The position numbers were made by a program, and so were the translations under genes. This document shows, piece by piece, positions 52,174-63,062 of a stretch of DNA of 64,000 bases (position 1 is the stretch's first letter; each line of letters opens with the position of its first letter). The stretch is from Xylanimonas ulmi (lineage in GTDB: Bacteria; Actinomycetota; Actinomycetes; Actinomycetales; Cellulomonadaceae), in contig NZ_SGWX01000001.1 in the NCBI RefSeq assembly GCF_004216535.1, positions 1 to 64,000 of the forward strand, given 5' to 3'. The notes beneath the pieces are model-generated. The model searched no databases and was not told the origin of the DNA. It saw only the letters and a program-made list of their open reading frames with translations.

Positions 52174-53370
52174 ATGATGAAGTCGCTTAGCAGGCCACGG
52201 CTGGCGGTCGCCGTCGTCGGCGCCGGGCAGCGCGCCGGGATCGGGCGTCATGTCGCGGCGGTCCGCGACGACGCCGCGGTGAGCGCCGTCGTCGACAGCG
52301 ACCCGGTCGGCCTCGACCGCGGCCGGACCCTGTTCGGCGACGTCCAGACCTTCGCCAGCCACCGCGACCTGATCGCCGCGCGCGCCGCCGACGCGGCGAT
52401 CATCACGACCCCCGACGACACCCACGCGGACATCGCGGTCGACCTGTTGCGGGCGGGCGTGGCCTGCTACTTGGAGAAGCCGCTCGCCACGACGCTCGCG
52501 GACGCCGACCGGGTGCTGGCGGCCGCGGCCGAGAGCGGGACGCCGCTGTACGTCGGGCACAACTACCGGCACGCGGGCGTCGTGCGCGCGATGCGAGGGG
52601 TGATCGAGCGCGGCGAGATCGGTGAGGTCAAGGCCATCTGGGTGCGCCACTTCGTGGGGCATGGCCCGGACTACTACTTCAAGGACTGGCACGCCGACCG
52701 GTCGCGCACCGGCACGCTCCTGCTGCAGAAGGCGAGCCACGACATCGACATCGTCCACTACCTCGCGCGGGGGTACACGCGCCGCGTGGTCGGCATGGGC
52801 GACCTCATGGTCTACGGCGAGGTGGCCGACCGTCGCGAGCGGCCCGGGCAGACGATGGCGGACTGGTTCTCGCTCGCCAACTGGCCGCCCGCGAGCAACA
52901 CGGGGCTCAACCCCGTCGTCGACGTCGAGGACGTCTCGATGATGCTGATGACGCTCGACAACGGGGTGCAGGCCAGCTACCAGCAGTGCCACTTCACCCC
53001 GGACTACTGGCGCAACTACACGGTCATCGGCACGCAGGGGCGACTGGAGAACATCGGCGACACGGCCGGGGGAGTCGTGCGCGTCTGGAACCGCCGGCAC
53101 GACTGGCAGATCCACGGGGACGCCGAGCATCCGATCGAGGGCGTGACCAGCGGGCACGGGGACGCGGACGTGGCGACCATGGCGGAGTTCCTCGGCCTGG
53201 TCATCGACGGCGCGCCGACCGTCGTCTCACCCGTCGCCGCCCGCGCGGCTGTCGCCGCGGGGGCGCTCGCCGCGCAGTCGCTGCGCGACGGGTCGCGCCC
53301 ACGAGACGTGCCGCCGCTGGCCCGGTCGGTGCTCGACCACTTCGCCGCCACGACGCGGTCGCCGGTCTGA
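52174..53370 (+). CDS. Gfo/Idh/MocA oxidoreductase 3
   Basis: A 398-residue oxidoreductase with AVAVVGAGQRAGIGRHVAAV, YLEKPLATT and LLQKASHDIDIVHYL. It is longer than its neighbours, owing to an insertion (VVGMGDLMVYGEVADRRERP, SLANWPPASNTGLNPVV). It starts 142 bases after the previous gene with no coupling; ATG 52174, ATG 52177 and GTG 52165 are close alternatives. No dre-like site precedes it, so regulation may differ. It converges with the nitroreductase-like gene. Confidence 0.87.
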   Translation: MMKSLSRPRLAVAVVGAGQRAGIGRHVAAVRDDAAVSAVVDSDPVGLDRGRTLFGDVQTFASHRDLIAARAADAAIITTPDDTHADIAVDLLRAGVACYLEKPLATTLADADRVLAAAAESGTPLYVGHNYRHAGVVRAMRGVIERGEIGEVKAIWVRHFVGHGPDYYFKDWHADRSRTGTLLLQKASHDIDIVHYLARGYTRRVVGMGDLMVYGEVADRRERPGQTMADWFSLANWPPASNTGLNPVVDVEDVSMMLMTLDNGVQASYQQCHFTPDYWRNYTVIGTQGRLENIGDTAGGVVRVWNRRHDWQIHGDAEHPIEGVTSGHGDADVATMAEFLGLVIDGAPTVVSPVAARAAVAAGALAAQSLRDGSRPRDVPPLARSVLDHFAATTRSPV

Positions 53371-53387
53371 GCGCGGGGCCAGCCGCG

Positions 53388-54449
53388 TCAGCCGAGCACC
53401 TCGCGCAGCGGGCGCCGGGGCGATCGTCGCGGGTGCCTGGTCGGGTCGACGGCGCCGAGGCGCAGCACCTGCAGCAGCGCCTCGTCCCGCAGGCTCAACA
53501 GGTCGCCCGCCCGCGCGCGGGCCTCGTCGTCCTCCACGACCTGGCCGAGGAACCCGACCCGGGCCTCCTCGGCGGTCGCCGCGAGCATGGCGCGCTGCAT
53601 CGCGGCGCCGGCCCGGACCCAGGTGGTGGGCCCGTCGGGGGCTCCGGCGAGCACGAGCAGCCGCGGGCTGACCTCGAACACGTCGGTGGATGGCGCCGCG
53701 GTGTCGCCCGACGGCGCAGGAGCCCTTCGCGGGGAGGTCGGTGAGACCGCGAACTCGCGCCGCGGCACGTTGCCGCTCGGGTCGCCCGGCCCGATCAGCG
53801 TGGGCGGGATGCCGCGACCGCCGTCGGGCTTTGTCCACCGTTGGACCTCGGCGAGATAGGCGACGTCGTCGCGCCATCGCGCCTCGACCGCCCGGGTGAG
53901 GTCGACCAGCGCCGCCGTCTGAGCGGGGTCGGGGCGCAGCGCGCGGATGTGCCAGCCGTCGCCCGCGGCGCTCGCGGCCGCCATGACCGTGTCCCACGCC
54001 GCCGCCTCCAGGTCGCCGTAGAGCGGGCCGCGGCTCGTGCGGCGCTCCAGGATGGCGGTGTGGAGGCGGTCGTCGAGCGGGTCGCCGCGGGCGTCGTCGG
54101 CGATCTCCACGACGGCGACGACGGCGCCGGTCAGGGTCGCGGTGGCGCCGCTGGCCGCGCCCGCCTCGTGCGGGTCGAGGTCCGGGAACACCTGGGTGCG
54201 GGTGGTGCGTCCGGTCCGCACGCGCATGCCCAGCTCCAGGTTCGCGATCGCCGCGCCGAGGGACTGCAGAAGCCAGCGGCCCTGGCGGTCGATGATCCGC
54301 GGGCGCAGGGTGGGGTCGACGCGCACGGCGACCCCCTGGGCGATCATGGTGAAGTGCCAGGGCTGGCTGTTGTGCACCGACGCGGCGAGCGTCGCGTCGC
54401 TGACGGCCGAGCGCAGCTGCCGCTTGAGGGGGCCTACGACGCCAGGCAC
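53388..54449 (-). CDS. Acg-like nitroreductase-fold protein
   Basis: A 353-residue protein with the Acg/nitroreductase signature SVHNSQPWHFTM and RQGRWLLQSLGAAIANLELG near the N-terminus and LLVLAGAPDGPTTWVRAGAA and MQRAMLAATAEEARVGFLGQ near the end. Acg-type proteins have an unusual FMN-reductase fold and are often hypoxia or stress induced; binding of flavin here is not shown. The GTG start lies inside the last codons of frdD (16-base overlap), so it is coupled to the fumarate reductase operon. Confidence 0.8.
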   Translation of the reverse strand: MPGVVGPLKRQLRSAVSDATLAASVHNSQPWHFTMIAQGVAVRVDPTLRPRIIDRQGRWLLQSLGAAIANLELGMRVRTGRTTRTQVFPDLDPHEAGAASGATATLTGAVVAVVEIADDARGDPLDDRLHTAILERRTSRGPLYGDLEAAAWDTVMAAASAAGDGWHIRALRPDPAQTAALVDLTRAVEARWRDDVAYLAEVQRWTKPDGGRGIPPTLIGPGDPSGNVPRREFAVSPTSPRRAPAPSGDTAAPSTDVFEVSPRLLVLAGAPDGPTTWVRAGAAMQRAMLAATAEEARVGFLGQVVEDDEARARAGDLLSLRDEALLQVLRLGAVDPTRHPRRSPRRPLREVLG

Positions 54450-54793
54450 AGCGCCCACCCCCCAGCGGGAATCACGATCGCCAGGCCGTACGTCGCGGCT
54501 CGCACGATCTCGGGCGGGTTGAGGTGCAGGTCGTGCAGGGCGTGGTAACCGCGGTGGCAGCAATGCCACAGGATCACGCCCAGCGTCGCGAGAATGGCGA
54601 ACGACGCCGCCGGGTGGGTGGCGACGCCGGCCAGCGAGCGGTACGTCGTCGCCGCGTCGCCGAAGACCTCGAACGGGACGATGACGCCGAAGACGATCAC
54701 GACGGCGGGCATCACGAGGACGGCCAGTTGGCCGCCCCCGGCGAACAGCGCCCACATCACGGACTCGTTGTTGCGGCTCTCCCAGCGCCTCAT
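54434..54793 (-). CDS. frdD: Fumarate reductase membrane anchor subunit D
   Basis: A 119-residue protein with three helices and the FrdD blocks SRNNESVMWALFAGGGQLAV and WHCCHRGYHALHDLHL. With FrdC it anchors FrdAB to the membrane and forms the menaquinol site. Four-base overlap with frdC. Confidence 0.88.
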   Translation of the reverse strand: MRRWESRNNESVMWALFAGGGQLAVLVMPAVVIVFGVIVPFEVFGDAATTYRSLAGVATHPAASFAILATLGVILWHCCHRGYHALHDLHLNPPEIVRAATYGLAIVIPAGGWALCLAS

Positions 54794-55296
54794 GACGCGC
54801 TCCTCCAGATCCAGACGACGGTCGCCGCCAGGACGGCGAGAGCGACCACGTATTGCGCCGCGACGATCCAGCGGCCGGACAGGTACGCCTGGCCGATGCG
54901 CACGCGCACGATCTTGGGCGCGGCGGCGTACCAGGTGGTGGCGTGGACCAGCGTCATCGCCAGCACGAACACGATGAGGACGACGTTGAGCGGGTGGCGC
55001 TGCAGCGTGACCCACGAGTCCCACGCCTGCGGGCCGCGGTGCAGCGCGACCATGCCGACGACGAGGTCGAGCAGGAAGAGCCCGACGATGAAGGACGAGA
55101 CCTCGCGCAGGGCGTAGGCGCGCATCTGGCGCGAGCGGAGGAACCAGGTGCGCGGCATCGGCCGGGAGACCGGCCGCCGGGCGCTCGCCGGCTGGCCCAC
55201 GCCGCGCGCGTCCAGGACCGCCAGGACCCCGGACATGTCGCGCCGCGGGCTCGGTGGTGCGGGACTCGATCCGGGCGTGCGGTCGGCGTGGGTCAT
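54790..55296 (-). CDS. frdC: Fumarate reductase membrane anchor subunit C
   Basis: A 168-residue protein. After a Pro/Ser-rich N-terminal tail, RPVSRPMPRTWFLRSRQMRA and YALREVSSFIVGLFLLDLVV match FrdC, then HRGPQAWDSWVTLQRHPLNV and LVHATTWYAAAPKIVRVR, with three helices. GGAGGGG precedes the ATG and the start overlaps the frdB stop. Confidence 0.9.
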   Translation of the reverse strand: MTHADRTPGSSPAPPSPRRDMSGVLAVLDARGVGQPASARRPVSRPMPRTWFLRSRQMRAYALREVSSFIVGLFLLDLVVGMVALHRGPQAWDSWVTLQRHPLNVVLIVFVLAMTLVHATTWYAAAPKIVRVRIGQAYLSGRWIVAAQYVVALAVLAATVVWIWRSAS

Positions 55297-56183
55297 GGTG
55301 ATCCCCTCCGTGCGGTCTTGTCGCTCAGGTCGCCGGCCGTGCCCTTGTGCGGCGTGACGAACTCGGCGGCCCAGGCCAGCGCGGTGGCGATCTTGGCCTG
55401 CTGGATCGCCGCCGCGGGGTCCACGCCCTTGGGGCAGACCGTCGAGCACGCGCCGACGAAGGTGCAGGGCCACACGCCGTTCTCGGTGTCGAGCACCGGC
55501 AGACGTCGGTCGGACCCGCTGTCACGCGTGTCCTTGTCGTAGCGGACGGCCGCGGTGATGGCCGCCGGCCCGAGGAAGTCCGACGCGATGCCGACCTGCG
55601 GGCAGGCCGCGTAGCACAGCAGGCAGTTCACGCACATCGTGAAGTCGTGGTAGGCGACCATCTGCTCGGGGGTCTGGGTGTTCCCCTCGCGCCCCGGTGA
55701 CCCGTCGGGCGCCTCGGCGCCGGGCACGACCCACGGCATGACCGAGGTGAGGCGCGCGAGGAACGGCTCGAGGTCGACGACGAGGTCGCGGTCGACGTCG
55801 AAGTTCTCCAGCGGCTCGACGCGCAGCCCCTCGTCGGCGTACGTGCGCAGGAACGTCTCGCACGCGAGGCGCGGGCGGCCGTTGACCATCATCCCGCAGC
55901 TGCCGCAGATGCCCATCCGGCACGACCAGCGGAACGCCAGCGACGAGTCGACGTGGTCCTTGACCCAGTTGAGCGCGTCGACCAGGGACGTCTCGGTGCT
56001 GTACGGCACCTCGTACGCCACGGTCCGCGGTCCGTCGCCGTCGTCGGGCCGGTAGCGGAACACCTCCAGCCGCACCGTGCCGAGGACCTCGGTCGAGCCG
56101 CTGCGGCTCTCGCCGGGTCCGCGACCGTCGTCCGGGCCGGGCGGGGTGGGGGCCACCGCCTCCGCGTCGTGGTCGTCGCTCAT
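55293..56183 (-). CDS. frdB: Fumarate reductase iron-sulfur subunit B
   Basis: A 296-residue protein with three Fe-S sites: [2Fe-2S] in SCRMGICGSCGMMVNGRPRL and the later AC; [4Fe-4S] in CVNCLLCYAACP; [3Fe-4S] in CTFVGACSTVCPKG. The about 35-residue acidic N-terminal tail and the insert GAEAPDGSPGREGN are unusual. It transfers electrons between FrdCD and FrdA. Overlaps frdA by four bases. Confidence 0.95.
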   Translation of the reverse strand: MSDDHDAEAVAPTPPGPDDGRGPGESRSGSTEVLGTVRLEVFRYRPDDGDGPRTVAYEVPYSTETSLVDALNWVKDHVDSSLAFRWSCRMGICGSCGMMVNGRPRLACETFLRTYADEGLRVEPLENFDVDRDLVVDLEPFLARLTSVMPWVVPGAEAPDGSPGREGNTQTPEQMVAYHDFTMCVNCLLCYAACPQVGIASDFLGPAAITAAVRYDKDTRDSGSDRRLPVLDTENGVWPCTFVGACSTVCPKGVDPAAAIQQAKIATALAWAAEFVTPHKGTAGDLSDKTARRGSP

Positions 56184-57966
56184 TCCTCGTCCTTCCCGGC
56201 GGCGGCCGCCGCCTTGGCGCCGGCGGCGCCGTACTCGCGCGCGGACGGTGGGGACGTGGTGATGACGACGTCCTGATACCCGATCAGCGGCGCCTGGCCG
56301 GGTCGGTGGGTGGCGACCGAGTGCGCCAGGAACCGCTCGTCGTCGCGGGCGGTGTGGCCGTCGAGGCGCTGGTGCGACCCGCGCGACTCGGTGCGCCGCA
56401 GCGCCGAGTGGACCATCGTCTCCGCCACGTCGAGCAGCGCGCCGAGCTCGACGGCCTGGGCCCAGTCGGTGTTGTAGACGGGGCAGGTGTCGCTCACGCG
56501 CACGTCGCGGTGCCGGTCCTTGAGGCCCGCGATCACCGTCGCCGCTCGGCGCAGGCCGTCGGCCGTGCGGAAGATGCCGACCTCGTCGTCCATCACCCGG
56601 CCCAGCTCGGTGCGGATCTCGCTGGGGCTCTGCGTGCCGCGGCCCATCATCGCGACATACCGGTCGGCGATCTCGGCGCCGGCGGCGCGCACCGACGTCG
56701 ACGGCCCGCGCGGCTCCCGCCACGCCAGCTCTGCGGCGCGCTCGCCCGCGACGCGCCCGAACACGACGAGCTCGGCGAGCGAGTTGGATCCGAGTCGGTT
56801 GGCGCCGTGCAGGCCGCTGGAGGCGCACTCGCCGACCGCGAAGAGTCCCGGCGTCGACGTCTGGGTGGTCACGTCGGTCTCGATGCCGCCCATGGTGTAG
56901 TGCGCCGTGGGCGCCACCGGGATGGGCTCGCGCGCGGGGTCGACGCCCACGTACTGCTCGGCGAGCTCGCAGATCAGAGGCAGGCGCTCGCGCAGGTAGG
57001 CGCGGCCGAGATGGCGCAGGTCGAGGTGGACGGCGTCCCCGCGCGGGGTCGGGATGGTGCGCCCGGCGCGCTGCTCGTGCCAGAACGCCTGCGAGAGCCG
57101 GTCGCGCGGGCCCAGCTCCATGTGCTTGGTCTTCGGCTGCCCGACGGGGGTCTCGGGCCCCAACCCGTAGTCCTGCAGGTATCGGTACCCGTCCTTGTTG
57201 AGCAGGACGCCGCCCTCGCCGCGGCAGCCCTCGGTGATGAGGATCCCCGAGCCGGGCAGGCCTGTGGGGTGGTACTGCACGAACTCCATGTCGCGCAGGC
57301 GCACGCCCGCGCGATAGGCCATCGCCATCCCGTCGCCGGTGACGATGGCGCCGTTGGTGTTCTGCGCGTAGGCGCGCCCCGCACCCCCGGTCGCGATGAC
57401 GACGGCGCCGGACTCCAGCAGCACCGGGTAGCCGTTGCGCTGGTCGTAGGCGACGACGCCGGCGACGGCGCCGTCCCGCACGACGAGCTCGAGCGCGAAG
57501 TGCTCGTCGAAGCGCCGGATCTGCGCGAACTGCAGGGACGTCTGGAACAGCGTGTGCAGCATGTGGAAGCCGGTCTTGTCGGCGGCGAACCAGGTGCGCG
57601 GGCGGCTCATCCCACCGAAGCGGCGCACATTGACCGCGCCGTCCGGGCGCCGGCTCCACGGGCAGCCCCACCGTTCGAGCTGGTACATCTCCGCCGTCGC
57701 GTGCTCGACGAAGTACCGCACCACGTCCTGGTCGCACAGCCAGTCGCCACCCGACACGGTGTCGTCGAAGTGCCGATCGAGTGAGTCGTCCGCGCCGACC
57801 ACGCCCGCGGAGCCGCCCTCGGCGGCGACCGTGTGCGACCGCATCGGGTAGACCTTGGACACGAGGGCCACCGTGAGCGTGGGGCGGGTGCGGGCGACCT
57901 CGATCGCCGCGCGCAGGCCCGCTCCGCCCCCGCCGACGATCACGACGTCGACCCGTTCGACCAGCA

Positions 57967-57967
<1 letters not shown>
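56180..57967 (-). CDS. frdA: Fumarate reductase flavoprotein subunit A
   Basis: A 595-residue FAD protein. VDVVIVGGGGAGLRAAIEVA binds FAD; SHTVAAEGGSAGV has the His for covalent flavin attachment; HPTGLPGSGILITEG and CRGEGGVLLNKDG, VAPTAHYTMGGI and GANRLGSNSLAEL carry the dicarboxylate-binding His and Arg residues. The four-subunit order frdABCD and FrdC/D types indicate the quinol:fumarate reductase of E. coli type, not the aerobic SdhCAB. The ATG shares one base with the fumarase stop. Confidence 0.95.
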
Positions 57968-59391
<1,424 letters not shown>

Positions 59392-59468
59392 CGGGTGCTC
59401 CCTCGTGTCGGCGGCGCTCGGTGCGCCGGGTGGCGCTCGACGGCGCCGGGTCGCGGGACGCTCGGCGC

Positions 59469-60992
59469 TCACCACATGCCGAGCACCTTCATCCACACGC
59501 CGCCCAGGCCCATCCAGATCGCGATGTTGAGGACGCCGATCGCCAGGCCGTAGCGCCACCAGTGGCCGATCGACACGTAGCCGGCGCCGAACAGGACGGG
59601 CGCCGGCCCGGACGAGTAGTGGGTGCAGGAGGCGAAGAGGGAGGAGATGAAGCCCAGGACGAGCGCGGCGAACAACGGCGGCGCGCCCGCGGCGATCGCC
59701 GTGGCCAGGAAGGCCGCGTACATGGCCGACACCTGGGCTGTGTTCGACGCGAACAGGTAGTGGGTGAAGAAGTACACGAGCGTCAGGATGATGAAGGCCA
59801 CCACCCAGTCCATGCCGGCGACCAGGCCGGACATCTGCTCGCTCACCCACGGGATGAGGCCGAGCTTGTTGAGCTGCGTCGCCATCATCACGAGCGCGGC
59901 GAACCAGACCAGGGTGTCCCACGCCTGCCGCTCGCTCTTGACGTCCTCCCAGGTGAGCGCGCCCACCACGAGGAGCACCCCCAGGCCCGCGAGCGCGGCC
60001 GTCGTCGCCGACATGTCGAGGGCGACGTCGCCGACCGTCCACAGCAGCAGCAGGAGCACCAGGGTGCCGACGACCGCCCACTCAGGCGCCGTCATCGGGC
60101 CGAGCTCCTTGATCTGCCTGCCGGCCTGGGCGGCGGCCTCCGGCGTCCTCTTCACCTCGGGCGGGTAGATCCGGTAGAGCACCGCGGGCACGATGGTCAG
60201 CGACGCGACGCCGGGGACGACCGCAGCCAGGGCCCACTGGCCCCAGCTGATGGAGACGCCCTGGTCGCCGGCCAGCTGCGCCGCCAGGGGGTTGGCCGCC
60301 ATGGCGGTCAGGAACATCGCCGAGGTGACGACGTTGACCTGGAACGCGGTCAGCGTCAGGAACGACCCCACGCGCCGCGACGACGGCGAGTTCGGCTCGC
60401 TGCCGTACGTCGAGGAGATCGAGCGCAGGATCGGCATGATGACGCCGCCCGCCCGCGCGGTGTTGGACGGCGTCGCGGGCGCGAGAATCAGGTCGGTGAG
60501 CGTCATCGCGTAGGCGACGCCCAAGATGCGCGAGCCGATCTTCGACACGAGGTACAACGCGATCCGCGCGCCGAGCCCGGACTTGATGACCGCGCGTGAG
60601 ATGAGGAACGCGGTCACGATGAGCCAGATCGTCGAGTTGGAGAAGCCGGACAGCGCGTCGGCCGGCTCCAGGGTCTTGGTGACGATGACGACCGCGACGC
60701 CGATGAGGCACACGGCGCCCATGGGCAGGGGCCGGGCGATGACGCCCACGATGGTGGCGACGAACACCGCCAGGAGATGCCAGGCCTGCTGCTCGATCCC
60801 GCTCGGTGGTGGGATGAACCAGATCACGAGCGCCACCCCGACGGGGATGAGCAGTCGGCCGAGGGAAGCGGGGCTGAGCGCGGTCACCCGCGCCGGCGGT
60901 CCGGCGGACCCGGCGCCGCCTGGCGCCGCGGGTCCAGGGCCCGCGTCCGCGGGCGGTGTGGGCGTGGGTCGAACACTGGGAGTGGATGCCAT
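59469..60992 (-). CDS. DASS-family dicarboxylate/anion transporter
   Basis: A 507-residue permease of the divalent anion:Na+ symporter (CitT/2-oxoglutarate-malate) family, with about 12 helices after a Pro/Ala-rich N-terminal tail. Family segments are [38 protein letters not shown] (the SNT motif), [20 protein letters not shown], and [17 protein letters not shown] (second SNT) with [12 protein letters not shown]. It probably imports or exchanges malate, fumarate, succinate or citrate. ATG 60992 is preferred over an in-frame start at 61040. Confidence 0.88.
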   Translation of the reverse strand: MASTPSVRPTPTPPADAGPGPAAPGGAGSAGPPARVTALSPASLGRLLIPVGVALVIWFIPPPSGIEQQAWHLLAVFVATIVGVIARPLPMGAVCLIGVAVVIVTKTLEPADALSGFSNSTIWLIVTAFLISRAVIKSGLGARIALYLVSKIGSRILGVAYAMTLTDLILAPATPSNTARAGGVIMPILRSISSTYGSEPNSPSSRRVGSFLTLTAFQVNVVTSAMFLTAMAANPLAAQLAGDQGVSISWGQWALAAVVPGVASLTIVPAVLYRIYPPEVKRTPEAAAQAGRQIKELGPMTAPEWAVVGTLVLLLLLWTVGDVALDMSATTAALAGLGVLLVVGALTWEDVKSERQAWDTLVWFAALVMMATQLNKLGLIPWVSEQMSGLVAGMDWVVAFIILTLVYFFTHYLFASNTAQVSAMYAAFLATAIAAGAPPLFAALVLGFISSLFASCTHYSSGPAPVLFGAGYVSIGHWWRYGLAIGVLNIAIWMGLGGVWMKVLGMW

Positions 60993-61322
60993 CGGTATCG
61001 CCCGTCGTCGCGCTGCGTGCCTGAGCCTGGCCGGCGTCATCTCCGGCCGAGCGCTCAGACAGCGGGTCTGGGTGGCCCGTCGACGCTCACGCTATTGACG
61101 CGCCGGCGCCGCAGATCCGCGGTTTGCTGGGCTATGGAGTTGTGTGCTTTGCGATCACGGCGGAGCCTGAGATTTGTCGCCGGGTCACGCCTCTTGTGTT
61201 CATAGAGAAAGTGGGCGAGTCGGACCCCTCTCGCGAACAGCGGATGCCGCGGGCGTCAATTCCGCGTGCGCATTGTTTATCGGGGCTCCTTGGGCTGATC
61301 GCTCTCGGGTCATAATGGCGTT
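60993..61322. promoter_or_regulatory. Divergent promoter region of the transporter and sensor kinase genes
   Basis: No gene. On the plus strand CATAAT (61311-61316) is a clear -10 with TTGGGC about 15 bases upstream, and the kinase GTG starts seven bases after it, so the message would be leaderless. On the minus strand TTGACG near 61258 is the only -35-like hexamer; no confident -10. I see no clear response-regulator repeat. Confidence 0.5.
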
Positions 61323-63062
61323 GTGGAGCGACCGGTCCGCGAATATCCGACAATGGCGCCGGCCCGAACGGGCGCGCGCCATCATGCGACCGACGGCGCG
61401 CCCCTGCGCGAGCGTGACAGCCGCGAGCGTCACAGCCTGGGCCGGCTGGCCGGCGGCGTCGTGGCCGTGGCGCTGATCGCCGTCGTGGGCGTCGGGGTCG
61501 TCCTCGGGTACGCCGCGGCCCGCGCCGCCGCGTTCGACCAGGCGCGCGCGACCGTGCGGTCGGCCGCCCTGCTGCTGGCCCAGGATCGCGACGTCGTCGA
61601 CGGTGCGCTCGCCCCCGCCCCGGCCGCCGCTCTGCGCGCTCGCGCTGAACGGGCGCGCAAGACGGCCGGCCTGGACTTCGTCGTGGTCATGGCCGTCGAC
61701 GGCACCCGCTGGACCCACCCCGACCCGGAGCGCGTGGGCGAGCCGTACATCGGGTCCATCGCCGCGGCGCAGGCGGGCGGCGTCGTCGTGGAGGAGCACG
61801 TCGGGACGCTGGGGCCCTCGGTGCGCGCCGTCGCCCCGGTCCTGGGGCCGAGCGGACGGCCGATCGCCCTGGTCGCCGCCGGGACCCGAGTGGGCGCCAT
61901 CCACGCGACGGTGGCCAGGAGGGTCGCGGTGCTGGTCGCGGTGGGCGCGGCCGCCGTCGCCGCCGGCACGACGGTCGCCTCGCTGGTGCACCGCAGGGTC
62001 GACCGGCAGGCGCACGGGCTCGGCCCGCGCGCCATCGTGCGCACGCTCGCGCAGCACCAGGCGTTGCTCGGTTCGGTGCGGGCCGGTTACCTGCTCGTCG
62101 GCCCCGACCGGCGTGTCGAGCTGTGCAACGACGAGGCGGGTCGACTGCTGGGGCTCGACGACGTCGTCGGGCGCCGGATCGCCGACCTCTCGCTGGAGCC
62201 CGGGCTCGCCGAGCTGATCGCCTCGGGACGCCGAAGCGCCGGGCAGGTCCACACGGCCGCCGGGCGGACCGTCATCGTGACGCAGGTGCCCGCGCGGAGT
62301 GACGCGCACGCCCCCGGGTGGGTCACGACGATCGCCGACCACACCGATGTGGTGCGGATGGCCGGGGTCATCTCCTCCCAGAAGACGCTCATCGACGCGC
62401 TGCGCGCGCGAGCGCACGAGGCGGACAACCGGCTGCACACCGCCGTCCTGCTGGTCGAGCTGGGCCGCGACGCGCAGGCCGTCGAGTTCGCGACCGGCGC
62501 CCTGGAGCTTTCCCGCGAGGTCGCCGAGCGTCTGTCCGCCGCCGTCGACGACGCGGCGCTGGTCGCGCTCCTGCTGGGCAAGAGCGCACAGGCCCACGAG
62601 GCCGGGGTTGAGTTGCGGTTCGCGCGGAGGTTCGCCATCCCCGCGACGCACCTGCCCGCCGAGGACCTCGTGGTGATCCTCGGCAACCTCGTCGACAACG
62701 CCGTCGAGGCGGCCTGCGGCGCGGCCGAGCCGCGGTGGGTCGAGGTGCGCGCCTGGGTGTCGGACGCGCCGGCCGACGCCGGACCCGACGGGTCGACGCT
62801 CGTGGTCGAGGTCGCCGACTCGGGGCCCGGACTGCCCGCTGACGCCGTCGCCCGCGCGTTCACGCGCGGGTGGACGACCAAGTCCCCCGCCCCCCAGTCG
62901 CCGGGCGAGCGGGGGATCGGGCTCGCGCTCGTGGACAGCGCCGTGACCCGGCTGCGAGGCTCAATCGAGGTGCGCCGCGAGCGCGGCGCGACCTTCGCGG
63001 TGCGTCTGCCGCTGCGCAGCGCGGCGCCGCCCGTCCCGGCCGGGAAGGAGGCGCGCGGATGA
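61323..63062 (+). CDS. CitA/DcuS-type sensor histidine kinase
   Basis: A 579-residue membrane kinase. The first helix is at about 43-65 (AGGVVAVALIAVVGVGVVLG), an extracytoplasmic sensor domain of about 120 residues follows (FVVVMAVDGTRWTHPDPERV), then the second helix (VAVLVAVGAAAVAAGTTVAS), a PAS domain (LLVGPDRRVELCNDEAGRLL), a DHp helix (LRARAHEADNRLHTAVLLVE with the phospho-acceptor His) and a HATPase (LVDNAVEAACG, DSGPGLP, GERGIGLALV). The HEADNRLH wording matches the C4-dicarboxylate/citrate kinase group (HEFxNRLH). GTG 61323 fits a leaderless start; ATG 61353 is the alternative. Likely senses a dicarboxylate for the divergent transporter and fumarate reductase genes. Confidence 0.9.
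   Translation: MERPVREYPTMAPARTGARHHATDGAPLRERDSRERHSLGRLAGGVVAVALIAVVGVGVVLGYAAARAAAFDQARATVRSAALLLAQDRDVVDGALAPAPAAALRARAERARKTAGLDFVVVMAVDGTRWTHPDPERVGEPYIGSIAAAQAGGVVVEEHVGTLGPSVRAVAPVLGPSGRPIALVAAGTRVGAIHATVARRVAVLVAVGAAAVAAGTTVASLVHRRVDRQAHGLGPRAIVRTLAQHQALLGSVRAGYLLVGPDRRVELCNDEAGRLLGLDDVVGRRIADLSLEPGLAELIASGRRSAGQVHTAAGRTVIVTQVPARSDAHAPGWVTTIADHTDVVRMAGVISSQKTLIDALRARAHEADNRLHTAVLLVELGRDAQAVEFATGALELSREVAERLSAAVDDAALVALLLGKSAQAHEAGVELRFARRFAIPATHLPAEDLVVILGNLVDNAVEAACGAAEPRWVEVRAWVSDAPADAGPDGSTLVVEVADSGPGLPADAVARAFTRGWTTKSPAPQSPGERGIGLALVDSAVTRLRGSIEVRRERGATFAVRLPLRSAAPPVPAGKEARG

Noticed and set aside
61143-61159. Crp/GlxR-like site TGTGCTTTGCGATCAC in the divergent region
   Set aside because: The half-sites TGTG and TCAC are separated by eight bases instead of seven, so it does not fit the motif.
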